Assembly: GCA_020746835.1 (NCBI GenBank) | Contig: JAGPNK010000015.1 | Location: 682,001 to 746,000, forward strand | From: Stachybotrys elegans | Taxonomy: Eukaryota; Ascomycota; Sordariomycetes; Hypocreales; Stachybotryaceae | Reading direction: 5' to 3' | DNA: 64,000 bases | In this document: positions 11,101 through 21,414 of the stretch, piece after piece | How the letters are laid out: every line of letters starts with the position of its first letter | Position numbering within the stretch: position 1 is the first letter of the stretch | Made by a program: the position numbers and the translations under genes | Notes under the pieces: generated by a model | The model's database searches: none | What the model was told of the DNA's origin: nothing | What the model saw: the letters and a program-made list of their open reading frames with translations, nothing else

Positions 11101-13167
11101 CCAGGTCAGTTTGGAAATTGTCAAACTGATATATGTCCTGATATCCTCGCTGTTATGGACGGATATGTCGACCGATTCCCATTTGAGGTTGTTGAAACTT
11201 GTAGACGCGGTATGCTCGAGCTCTGCATCTTGGCGTGCTAAGAAAAAGAGACGAACATTGAGCATGGAGCCAATGTCCCTGAATAGCTCGACGAGTTCCT
11301 TGGGCCTCGCACACTCATCCAACCCATCAATGATGATACTGTATCGTGTTAGCAGCACTTCTACCTACGATGCTATCCTCGAACATACTAAGTGAGAGGG
11401 AACAGTTTCAACAGGCTAGTCAATATGGTAATGCCTAGCATTGATGTGCATTCGGTACTCATGCTCCTCTGCTTCTCTCGCAGAACAATTTGCTGAAGCT
11501 CACTCCGCGTCGGCTGAAAATAGAGGAGTTGGTGGATTAAGGCGCGGATCACAGACGCCGACGTGGAATCCTTGGATGTTGGGAAGTACAGCACGGCTTT
11601 ATTGTCGACAGCAGTCATATTCTGGCAGTCAATAGTCTCAGAAGACCAGGAACATCGTGATATGTCTGTGGCTGACCAGTTATGCTCCTTGATATTTGCC
11701 GATAGAAAATCAAACAGATGCACAGCGAGAACGGATTTTCCGCTGCCGGCTTTTCCCGATACCCAGAGCCCTCGATTCCCAGATGACGAGCCAGAGGTCT
11801 GGTCGGAGCGGTCAGACTGCAGCCAGTACTGAATTGCCGGGAGCTGGAAAGCCCACAAGCACGTGCCGCTCGCACGGTTCGTCTGCCTCCTCGTGAAGAC
11901 ATCGTTGAATGCGTTCTGCTCCGGTTTCTTGGCGTCGAGCCATCCTTGGATCTCTGTCACATCACCCCCAGGGGCGTAGCTGTTGTATTGGTACTCTGTT
12001 GAGGTCAGCGAGAGTGTTCAAGGAGAGGAATGAGGGTTCATTACTTCCTAAGCGTGCTTCAACGAGATCCTTCGCACGCTTGTGGACATGAGCAAGACAT
12101 CCCACGACCCTTTTGTAGTTGCTCTCGTATCGGCTCTCAAACTTGTTTAGTTCTTTGTGATTGGCTTCGAGGGGGACCTCTTCGCTGGGAGCTCTCGAGC
12201 CGTAACAGGCAGAATTCTTGTCCACTACTATCTTGAGTCTGTCGTTAGCTCGTAGTGGATGTATAAAGGAAGCTATTGGGAACGTACCTTTGTCTCCAGA
12301 GGCTGTAGAATCTCCGTCAGTATGCAAGTCATTATAAATCCACGAACGGGACTTACCCCCAACTTCATCTTTTTGGTCTCATAGAAGTACGTTGACGAAA
12401 GCCCCGAGAGGTGATCCAAGTTCTCCAAATAGTAACGAAAGGCGGCGTGCAATTCATGCAGGATTTTGAGTGTTGATCCGACCACCAGCGGCCGAAGGAG
12501 CTCGGCATTTGCGGCACCGCCAAAGGCCACATTGACACGCGCTTGGAGGATGCCAGCCTCGGCAAAGGTTGAGCCGTTATGAGGTGTGCCGAGAAACTGG
12601 ACCCCGACGATGGAGGCGAGGAAAGCTTGATAATATTCATACTTTGGGTCATCGCGAACGGCCTTTGCCGCAGTGACCATGGCCTAACAAGTCAGCTTGT
12701 TCAAGCTCATCTGGATAGGACTATCGTGTACGCACTTGTTTGATCACAAGCCCTCCATAGCTATGCCCGAGGAGGATGATCGGACGCCGTGCCTTGACTC
12801 AATTAGCATGATATCTGGTCAAGCGGACTGTCTGTTCCCATACCATAATGGGACACATGCTCTGGCTGCCTTGGTGGGTTCTATCCCAAAGAATGGATTC
12901 CAGCAGGCGATTGCCGCAATCCTCAAGCGTAACAATGTTGGGATCTCTCAACCATTGAGAATCGTACTCGAACGAAAGGACTCGCGCATCGGGGAGATCG
13001 CGTGGGAGCAGGTCACGCAGCCACATGACTCGCGAGCCATCGTCGAGTTCCTTGGTCCATGTTCGCTCATATGTGGATGCGAGACCCTGAACGGCAATGA
13101 AGCTATAGCGGATGAGTACTTGACAAGAACGTGTGTCCAGGCGTCTACACCTACTCAACAGGGCCAC
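8137..13167 (-). CDS. Alpha/beta-hydrolase-NACHT (NLR-like) protein with C-terminal membrane-like segments
   Basis: Seven exons close in phase: 13167-12844, 12792-12736, 12683-12357, 12302-12288 (15 nt), 12231-12045, 11995-11389 and 11338-8137, giving 1,572 residues. The N-terminal domain resembles SERAC1-type serine hydrolases: WLRDLLPRDLPDARVLSFEY, nucleophile elbow GHSYGG (Ser ~119), LGTPHNGS, and the usual closing VVDKNSA...EANHKE block. The NACHT has Walker A GKAGSGKS (~384-391) and Walker B SIIIDGLDECA (~507). The C-terminal ~700 residues show no ankyrin, TPR or WD repeats; instead there are hydrophobic segments near 1286-1308, 1356-1377 and 1494-1513, so the protein may sit in a membrane. 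Such STAND proteins are thought to act in non-self recognition and programmed cell death. The C-terminal function is unknown. The start is the first ATG in frame before the hydrolase. Confidence 0.85.
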
Positions 13168-13818
13168 TTTCCGGTATTGCTTTGGTGTCGCGGCTTTGGA
13201 CGTGATGCATACCCCGCTCCCTCCATGCCGTCCACCAACTCGGAACGTATTCTTCCTTCAGAGCCCGCACCATTGCCGGAAATTATTGCTAGAAAATGTG
13301 ACAAAATAGAGGCAAAACAAGAATGAGTGCCTTTCAATACAGGCCAGGAGAATGCGAAGCCGGATCATCAAATGTGACAGACATTTTTTCCAACGGCTGC
13401 TGCCTAGAGCCTCATCCCCCGGTATTCCAAGGGCAGGGGGCGATGTGCAGCTTTACATTCAGCCGCAGCAGCGTGTCTCAGCTAGCCGCCAACTTTGCAG
13501 GGGCCTGTCTGCTGGAAGCTTAGAACAGGAGGCTGTTGGTGGAGAGCTGAGCTCCGCGTAGGGCCAATCGCAAAGGATACTCCCCACGACAGGGGGCGGT
13601 GTCTGCCGCGGTAGTGCTTACTATTGTGTCACAGGGGCGTAGCTGAATCGCTGACATCGGAGCATTTTTTCTGGGGACCTGATGGAGTGCGAGTGAAGTG
13701 AGGCAAAGAGCCTGGTTCCTGGTTCTCTTGATGCATTGCATTGAATGTGGTTGAGACGGACCCCATTTTCAACCTCATCGACGTATTTTAGTGATTGCTA
13801 TCTTTGTCTACAATCCTC
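13168..13818. promoter_or_regulatory. Divergent intergenic region
   Basis: About 650 bp between the minus-strand hydrolase-NACHT gene and a plus-strand membrane-protein gene, so it probably holds both promoters. No specific element can be named. Confidence 0.4.
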
Positions 13819-14880
13819 ATGACAGAACCAAGGAGCCCGCCGAGCGCATCTATCGTGCTCTTTTGGATTGCTTTGTTCGGTCTCGGCATGTCCGTGGGGC
13901 GTTATATCTCTCCAGTCCCGGAGAGGCAGAGCTTGGCCAATTCGATAGCTGTCATTTGCTCGAGGAACGAGGTAAGTAAGGAGCGGTTGATGACAGTTCG
14001 CCAAAATACCGTGGCTGACTTCTCGTGGAGAATGTCCAATCGTCCGATGTGTGCCAGACCATCTTTGCTGTGGGCTTGGATGAGAATGAATGGATTGAGG
14101 ATGTATCCAAGGGAATGACGCAGGAGAAACTAGATGCCGAGTTTCTCAGCTTTGGTAAGGAGCCAATTTCTCTCTGCAATGGACAATCTCTGACCGACGA
14201 CTGTCGTTCCTCAAGTATCCTTCGCTGCTTCTGAAGTTCGAGTCCGCGATATATGTGGCACACATTCAGTCCAAACAACATGCCGGGCGTCAAATACCTT
14301 GGAAGAGGGCACAGAGCAATGCAGCGTTAACGGCGCATTCACTAAGCAGCCTCGAAATTCAACTGGACCTGCATTATCTTTGAGCCCAACATCGTTCAAC
14401 GGCCCGCAATTCTCCATCATATGGCGACGGCTCACCTACCATCTCAGTGAGGTCTTCACATGGAGCTGGAAGCTATTGGGCTTTTCCCTCGGTGCTATCC
14501 TAGTCCAAAACATGGTAGGCCCGCGCTACATCTTCTGGCCGTGGGTCTGCTTCCCGTGGATCTGGTTCTTCAAGGACGCCCCCGGCATATACCTCGTCGC
14601 ATGGTACGCATTTTCAGGCGTCGCAAGTGATGATCTGGCTTGGCGGAGAGTGGTTCCGCGGTCGATGATTATGCTGTTGTTGGTGAGCGTCAGTGCTGCG
14701 ACGTTTATATGGTACTATGTCAAGGGGAGTCGTGAGGTCTCCTTCTATCTCGTCTGCTTTCTACTTACGGCCATCCCTCTGGAGCCTTTGATGGATATGG
14801 CCGTGATTTATATATACAAAGATGAAATAGCGAAAGCAACACAGGCTAGCCAGTCCGAGACGTCTGATGTTGCGGGATAG
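13819..14880 (+). CDS. Predicted multi-pass membrane protein, unknown function
   Basis: Exons 13819-13971, 14031-14154 and 14216-14880 close in phase and give 313 residues. The start is the ATG of MTEPRSPP. One hydrophobic segment near residues 11-30 is followed by a polar, cysteine-containing region. The C-terminal half has about four hydrophobic segments (around SWKLLGFSLGAILVQNMVG, YIFWPWVCFPWIWFF, SMIMLLLVSVSAATFIWYY and SFYLVCFLLTAIPLEPLMDM). The layout suggests a signal anchor, a lumenal or extracellular loop and a membrane bundle. I recognise no family. It is divergent from the hydrolase-NACHT gene, but no functional link can be shown. Confidence 0.65.
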
Positions 14881-15261
14881 GAGCTGCAGCGGCTGGGAAG
14901 AGCTGGAAGCTGCCGAGACGGCCAACTGTTCGGATATAGGCCATCTACATTCAGTCATATTATTCATTTGGGGTCAACTTATTCAATGTTCTAAGAGTAC
15001 AAGATAAGTTATTGGACTTGTTGGAAGGAATCGACATGGTTATTGCTTCGTGATACTTGGTGGAATGCACAACGTGCCAACACGCACTCCCAACGTCTAT
15101 ATACATAGAGAATTGAGACATCCGGCCCATGGTTCGTGCATAATACAAGGATGATGAAAAGACCATTACAGGCGGCCGGACTTCCATATTATCTTTCTAG
15201 GCCTGGAGAAATCCCTCATTCACCCACGCATCTCTGTGGTACGTAACGTGGAGATGTGCAT
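14881..15261. other. Intergenic, nothing recognised
   Basis: Short downstream flank of the membrane-protein gene; no motif or ORF with support. Confidence 0.5.
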
Positions 15262-15415
15262 AGCAGACATCCAAAGTAGACTGCTAGAAGAACCTACCTT
15301 GCTTTATTCATTCCTGTAATATCCTAGATGCAAAATTCTCGGTAGATTACATCCAGCTCATCCAATCCTAGCCCTTAGAAGGCTTTATAATATATTCCCT
15401 ATAAGTCGGGGTATC
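15262..15415. repeat. Dispersed repeat, copy B
   Basis: Second copy of the repeat at 4126-4280, same orientation, with more T and A than copy A. It lies about 250 bp upstream of the DUF7708 relic. Confidence 0.7.
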
Positions 15416-15668
15416 ATTCGTTCTTCCAGCACTGCCTTGTGGACCCTGATTGGACGCCACGGTGAGGCTGACTTTGAGGCTTTCTGCCAGCCCCTCCATT
15501 TTCAATCATCAGCTTTCACCTTTCACGATCAACTGGCAAATCGTGAACTTAACTCACAACTCTGCGGTGATAATGAGCTTCGCAGAAATGCGAGTGCGCA
15601 GTTCCGTATACCAGAAAACCAGCACGAGCACCAAACGGCGAGTCCAGTGCGCTCGCGCATAGTCCAAG

Positions 15669-16895
15669 ATGGACTCACACCACAGGTAGGTAGTGCCATG
15701 AGCCTTAGTGCCCGATTTGCCCATTCAAGTGCTGATTGATTCTGCCCTTATTTCAAGCCATCGGGTGGATTCCATTTCGATATTCCAAGAGGCTTGTGAC
15801 AGATTCCAGTCCTCGCTGTCAGATAGGCAGCGTCAACAGTTCAAACGGTTCCCAGATGCCACGTCGATGCTTCGCTCCATCGAAGCAGAGGTTAAGCATC
15901 ACCCAGTGCATAAAAGCCTGCTAACACTATGCTGTAAGAAAATATCTGCCTTGTCGGAAAAGCTGTCTCCCTTCTTCAAGGTCATCGACATCTTGGTTTC
16001 TTCGCATGCAGAGTTCGCCGCCATTGCCTGGGGCTCTGTCCGACTCGTCTTCATGGTCAGTTTGAAACCTTTATAACGGGCTGCGCAAGCTAAGTTTCCT
16101 TTGCAGTTGGGTACCAACTATGCCGAATTCCTTGAGCGGGTGTGCGAGTTATTTGAAGCCATGGCCATGAAGTTGCCTGCATACCAAGAGTACTATGACA
16201 ACATCAACGCTGTTGTTCGGCGACGAGGCTCGCAGGCTCCTTCTCGATTACTCAAAGGGATGGGCTACATATATGCAGACCTGATACAATTTTGTTACGA
16301 CATATGCCAAATCTTCTCTCGTCAGCGTTCTAGTAAGTGATATCCTTTGGGGTCGCGTCCTTAAGTTAGAATGCTCAATCCTTGATTAGAATTCCTTTTT
16401 CTTCGAGGTTCATTTGTGCACTCGTTATCGAGGTCACTCTTCAGCCCGTTTGATGTGAGATATGATTCATTACTTCGTCGGTGGGACCAGCATCAAAAGC
16501 TCGTGGAGCTAGAGATGGAGTTACTGGCGAACAAGGAGCAGACAGATACGTTACTCAAAGTAGAGTCGATGCTTGGTCAGTTCATCATAGAGGGGGGGGT
16601 TCGAACAGAGCAAAACAGATCCTCACCAGAGGAGCAGAGACCCAGGTAAGCATCTAGGAGACCAACTGGCGCTCCGATACTAGCTGCTAAAGCTTTCTCA
16701 AGGGCAAATCAAGCATCGTCTTCTGTCCTGGATCCACCCTCCCATATGGTTGGATCTATACGAAGCCACACAGAGTCAAAGGCAACCTAATAGCACCGAA
16801 TGGCTCGTCCGTCAGGACCAAGTATCACACTGGCTATCAGGAGCCAAAGGGCTGTCCTCTGTGGCCAAGAGGGTCTTATCCATTCAGGGTAAGGT
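15669..16895 (+). pseudogene. Truncated DUF7708 STAND-type gene relic
   Basis: Small first exon 15669-15685, then exons from 15758, 16108 and about 16390. The translation has the DUF7708 hallmark: ISIFQEACDRFQSSLS, then CCKKISALSEKLSPFFKVIDILVSSHAEFAAIAWGSVRLVFM split by an intron before LGTNYAEFLERVCELFE. A later block (SWIHPPIWLDLYEATQSQRQ, near 16730) normally precedes a NACHT P-loop. The reading stops where Walker A should begin (about 16890), and no NTPase follows. The phase also fails between the fourth exon (ending near 16647) and the block starting near 16703; an indel in the G8 run at 16592-16599 would explain it. In related proteins DUF7708 is an N-terminal helical domain of NLR-like proteins. 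Most likely a truncated allele or relic. Confidence 0.7.
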
Positions 16896-17072
16896 TATTA
16901 ATTCCTCTACATAAAGCCAGACCTGCTAACCCTTGGCACTAGCCAAGCCTATGATAGTAATCGCATGAAAGCTTTGTTCTTATCCGCCCGTGGCGCACAA
17001 CTCACGACACATCCGTCATCAGCATCGGGGCGATAGCACTGTATATTGTATATAGTATTAAAACCATGTATT

Positions 17073-19937
17073 TTACAGTAATTTCTTAGTCTTATGCCTA
17101 AACCACTTTACAAGAGGGTTTCGCCTCTCACGAGCCACCATCTTTTGTGTCTGTTCCAGGGCGTCAACTTCAGGCCTGGTCAGAACATCTAACAGCTGCA
17201 CCCACACATCGGAGCATCTGCTAACTTTGAGTGATCCATGGATCGCGAGGAGCATGATACATCCATACAACCCATCCGTCTGGCATGGTTGCGACGTCAG
17301 AGTCGCGACGATCGAGCTAATCTGCTTCGCATCGAACGATACCGTCGGTCCGGTGAGCAATAGGGCCTCGACCATTTGCTGGTCTGGACCTAGCTTCAGC
17401 TCCCCATTCCTTCCGAATCGTCCCGTCAGCGCTGTGTCGAGAAGGCGAGACTTTTCTGTAGTTGAGGTCCTCTTCGGATCGAGAACCTGTTTGACGTGAA
17501 GGAGCAGGTTCCACTTGACTGCATGCGTCAGGATGTCCTGCGACTGCCAGTTGATCCAAGGGTAGAATGGCTGCTGTGTAGGATAGTACACGACGTGCTG
17601 CCTGATAACCTTGTCAAGTTCCTCGACAAGACCGGTCAAGCTTTGGCCCGTTGACAGCTCGTACTGCTGCGCCGCGAAGAAAAAGTCGCTGACCATGTCC
17701 TGCATCGGACCAGGACCACGAAGGTACCCGTACTTGACGGGTGCTGATCGTATTTCGGCAAGTGTGGATTTGCACAGCGTCAGGTACGGATCAAAGGGAC
17801 CTGTTGGCATCTGCTGACGTCTGGAGTGATGTTCAAGTTGGGAGTCTGCTCTAATCAGGCCGTGAGAGCTCCACCTCATCAGTTCATGCTGAATTTTGGT
17901 GGTCCTCAGGAAGTCCTTGACAGTTCGATGAAGGAAATCGACCCGGTACTCGTACGGGGTATCAGCGTTGGGCACTCGCGTCACCTCGAGGAGACCGCGG
18001 CATCTCCCGTTGAGCCGCTTGCACATCTCATCTCGCCTTGCGTTCAATTCTCCCGCGTCCAGGGCTAGAACAGGCAGCTTCAGATGGATTTGGGGGTCAT
18101 CTTCCTCGGCGTCAATGTACCAGTAGTTTAGCAGCGACAGTGGCCTCGGCGCCGCCAGCGCGACTCTGAAAATCCTTGCAGTTTGCACTCGATACGTTTC
18201 TTCCAACGACATGAGGATATGCATAAAAAAGTCATCCAGATCGGAAGGGAAAGCTCGCAGACGTCGATACAGGTCAACGATGCGATCTCGATTCTGAAGG
18301 CCTCGGACAAGTGATCTGACAACCAAGTAGACCCATAGAAAAACACCCTGGGCCCTTGAAGTGATTTCCGCCAGGAGAGCGTCGGCCTGAGAGTCTCTGA
18401 CACGAATACGCTGGAAATCCGGGTGGTGCTCCAGATTATCTCTAACGTACAGGACAATGTCGGCGCGGTTGAACTGCTCGAGATACATCTTGAAAGCTAC
18501 GTCGTCGCCAAAGGCAGCCTCAAAAACGTTCCATGGCCTGCTGGCGATACATAGCTTAACGTTGTTATAGCTGACAAATCCACGAATGACACGAATAAGG
18601 TCCTCGTGCTCGCCCTCATACTCGTCAAGGCCGTCGATGAAAATGCAATATTTCATGCTTGTCAAGCCACCGTGCAGTAGCCTGGTCAAACCCTTTATGA
18701 GATCCTGACGGGTCCACGATGGAATATCCTCGTCAGTATAACCAGCCTCGAACCATTGCCACCATTGAGGAAACACTTTCTTGATGGCTGGCGGGTTTTG
18801 GCGAAGCAAATCGTACAGTAGAGAGCGCAAGAGACCTTCCTGGGACTTTTGCGTCTCAGTTCCGTTGACCCAAAAGAAGTAGCTAGCCACCACTACCTTT
18901 GCGCCATTGGTCCAGGCCCCCAGATAGCGTGTCAAATCCAGGTTATCGACAAGGAACTTGACAAGCGTGCTCTTGCCGCTGCCGGGTTTGCCGCTGATCC
19001 AAAATACAGGGTGGCTTGAGGTCAGCCAACGGGCAAAGGTATTGTTAAACATCCATTGAAACGTATTCAAGTGGGCTTCGGGGATCTTGGAGTATCTGAA
19101 CCCCATAGAATTGAACCGGAGGGTGCGAAGAAGCCTCAGAGCAACTGAAATGTCAGAGCCCTCATTTGCTTTGATAGCCAAGGTGCGAAGGTGGGGTTGC
19201 ATATCGGTTGGTTCTTTGTCGTACAAATCCTCAAAGAAGGTGTCTGTTTTTGCCTGCTTCCGGCCCACTACTGTCTGAAGGTCTTGGCGCTGGAGCTCGG
19301 ATGTAACTTTGGCGAGGGCATTCATGATAGATGACTGCAGGGTCGATATCTGATGGTTCATATCGGCGTGCAGTCTGCTGTTGGCTTCATATAGTGTATT
19401 GACCTTCCATAAGATCACTGACTGTTGCTCACTGCAGGCGGATGAAAGTGGTGAATATTAAGTCATAGCATAATGATGTCTAGGTCAATGTGCATACCTT
19501 TGCATAATTTCTAGGGTCGTCAATATCTGACGCCGGTAATCTTCCAGTCGTCTCTCGAGCTCGTCAATCTGGTCTTTGTGTCGGATTGTCCTGAGCGCGG
19601 CTTTGAAGCTCTCCCATTTTGAATGCGGTTCCTGGGCACGTATCTGATCTAGCAGAGCCATGAGCTCTAGAGCGATGTCGCGGCATGTATTGGCGAGTAT
19701 ATCAAGCGATGGATTCCGGTCGCCCGATGACCCAGCGGATCCGATGAGGGCCGGGCGTTCCAGCAGCCTCTTGGAGAGGTTATTCAACGTGCTAGCAATC
19801 GTGGAGGCGTCGGCTATGCGAGTCGAGGAGCCAGACGCTGAAGAGTGAATCTCCTGGGCAGTCGAAAAGAGCTTACAGGAAAAGTCGATGAACTGGACAA
19901 TGTTGCTCGCCAGCCCGAGCGCCGCGAACGCTTCCAT
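17073..19937 (-). CDS. NACHT NLR-like protein with C-terminal DUF7791-like region
   Basis: Exons 19937-19498 and 19431-17073 join in phase and encode 932 residues. The N-terminus (MEAFAALGLASNIVQFIDFS) is the common fungal STAND helical domain, with a predicted coiled-coil region near residues 115-190. The NACHT has Walker A GKPGSGKS at about 294-301 and Walker B CIFIDGLDE at about 409-417. The helical region after it and the LPVLALDAGEL...YRVDFLHRTVKDFLRT block resemble DUF7791. There are no obvious ankyrin or WD repeats at the C-terminus. Likely a cytoplasmic signal-transducing NTPase that oligomerises on ligand sensing and drives incompatibility or cell death. The gene is intact, unlike its two STAND-like neighbours at 15.7 and 21.4 kb. 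Confidence 0.88.
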
Positions 19938-20509
19938 CGTGAGGGCTAATCAGGTTGTAGCAGCTGAGCAGAGGGAAGATGGAAGAACACATCAGGCTGC
20001 GTCGAGCATGGCGTTACATCCTAAGGTGCGATCCAACATCACGTGCCCCTGACCTGTGCGAAGGGGACGGAATGGGCCAACTCCCATTGGATGACCCATG
20101 GAAAGCTAAGCGCCAACAGCCTCCAGGTTGGATGTAAAAACTACCACTGTACGTATCTGCAAATATCCAAAGTTAGCCCCGTGGCGTGATTTCAGCTGCC
20201 CTAGTTCGAAAGAGATGGGCTGCATGGGTAGCCATTATTATATCGCTGACTAGGTGCATATTCATACGCCTTGAGAGTATTGCTTCTGCTATTTACACTC
20301 GGCGCAGCCTTGAGGTTATACTAGGATAGGAGATGTTATAGATCATTATCAGGCTCCGGCGAGGCTGTGGCAAGCTAGCGGCATGTGGCGTACGTGTAGG
20401 AAGCCTTGCAGGAGAGCTGAAAAGTAGTGCCAATATAGTTTGGGCTGTGTGGAAGGGGGCGGTTACCTTGTTTAGCTAATTGGCCATCTCTGAGCTTGAA
20501 ACAGTATGC
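19938..20509. promoter_or_regulatory. Upstream region of the NACHT/DUF7791 gene
   Basis: About 570 bp without supported ORFs; presumably contains the promoter of the minus-strand NLR. No specific element identified. Confidence 0.4.
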
Positions 20510-20770
20510 TATCCCTTTAAGTGTGATAAGGCGACCTTTATGTATTCGGCCCACGTGCCCCTCAATTTAGGTCGATACAAGAAAGTAACCTTCTCCCTGA
20601 TAATTGAAGGACAATAGATAATGTAGCTATATGTATCTAGCAGGAATGCAGTGACTTCTATCATAGCTGGGGGTTCCTAGGAACTCTAAGTCACTTTTTT
20701 AAATCCTATTTTTATTGGTCAAAATCCGTGTCTGTGACCTGAAGGTCGCCTTATCACACTTAAAGGGATA
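20510..20770. mobile_element. MITE with 29-bp terminal inverted repeats
   Basis: A 261-bp non-coding element whose ends are perfect inverted repeats at 20510-20538 and 20742-20770, starting TATCCCTTTAAGTGTGATAA. The outermost TA on both sides fits a TA target-site duplication, so a Tc1/mariner-type MITE. The inside has no ORF. It sits between two NLR-type loci. Confidence 0.85.
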
Positions 20771-21414
20771 TGAACCTACATGCCCCGTTTCAGTCGCTTC
20801 ACACTCAGCTTGAGCCAAAAACAAGGGGGCGTTCGCCTCCATCATCGCTTAAACAAAAACTCAAGCCAAAATCAAGGTCTTCCCTATCAAAAAACTTAAA
20901 ATTTAAAAAAAGGTGGCAGAACCTCAAGATAAAGAGCTAGTGGCAAGCAATAAGGGATGGGAAAGAAGCCAAGACATTGCTCAGGTGACCACAGCAACAA
21001 GATTTGGCATGCAATAACACCACGCCTGTTAAAGAGTGACAGCATCTAACTTAAAATTAAGCCAGACATATTGGAGCCAGAGTAATTCGCATCATGCTAT
21101 TTGCAAGGTCTAGCCATTGGGCAAAGCAAGTCATCGAGGCCTGCGTTGGTCGGATTTTGACCACATATCATCTGACTTTAATCTGATCTCATCTTTACCA
21201 CTCGAGGCGGACGTATAGCAAGGTTCACTAATGTCAACATGGAGCGCTTGTTGTTTGTAGGTCTGAAGGGCCATGTGTTTCCACTATGCTTGCAAGTAAA
21301 GTTGAATGGAGCCCAGATATGGAGTTGGCCGACCGAAAAATGCCAAAGCCCGAGATGGAGAACAAGGCAGAGAAAAGGTAACTCCGACGCCGGCAGCAGC
21401 ACCGTGCCGCAGCC
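20771..21414. other. Intergenic, possible decayed 5' part of the next gene
   Basis: About 640 bp with no supported coding frame. The following NLR locus lacks a recognisable N-terminal domain, so its start may once have lain here, but I cannot read it. Confidence 0.4.

Noticed and set aside
12697..13326. 209-codon plus-strand ORF
   Set aside because: It is antisense to three exons of the hydrolase-NACHT gene, which carry clear motifs and close in phase; the plus-strand translation resembles nothing.
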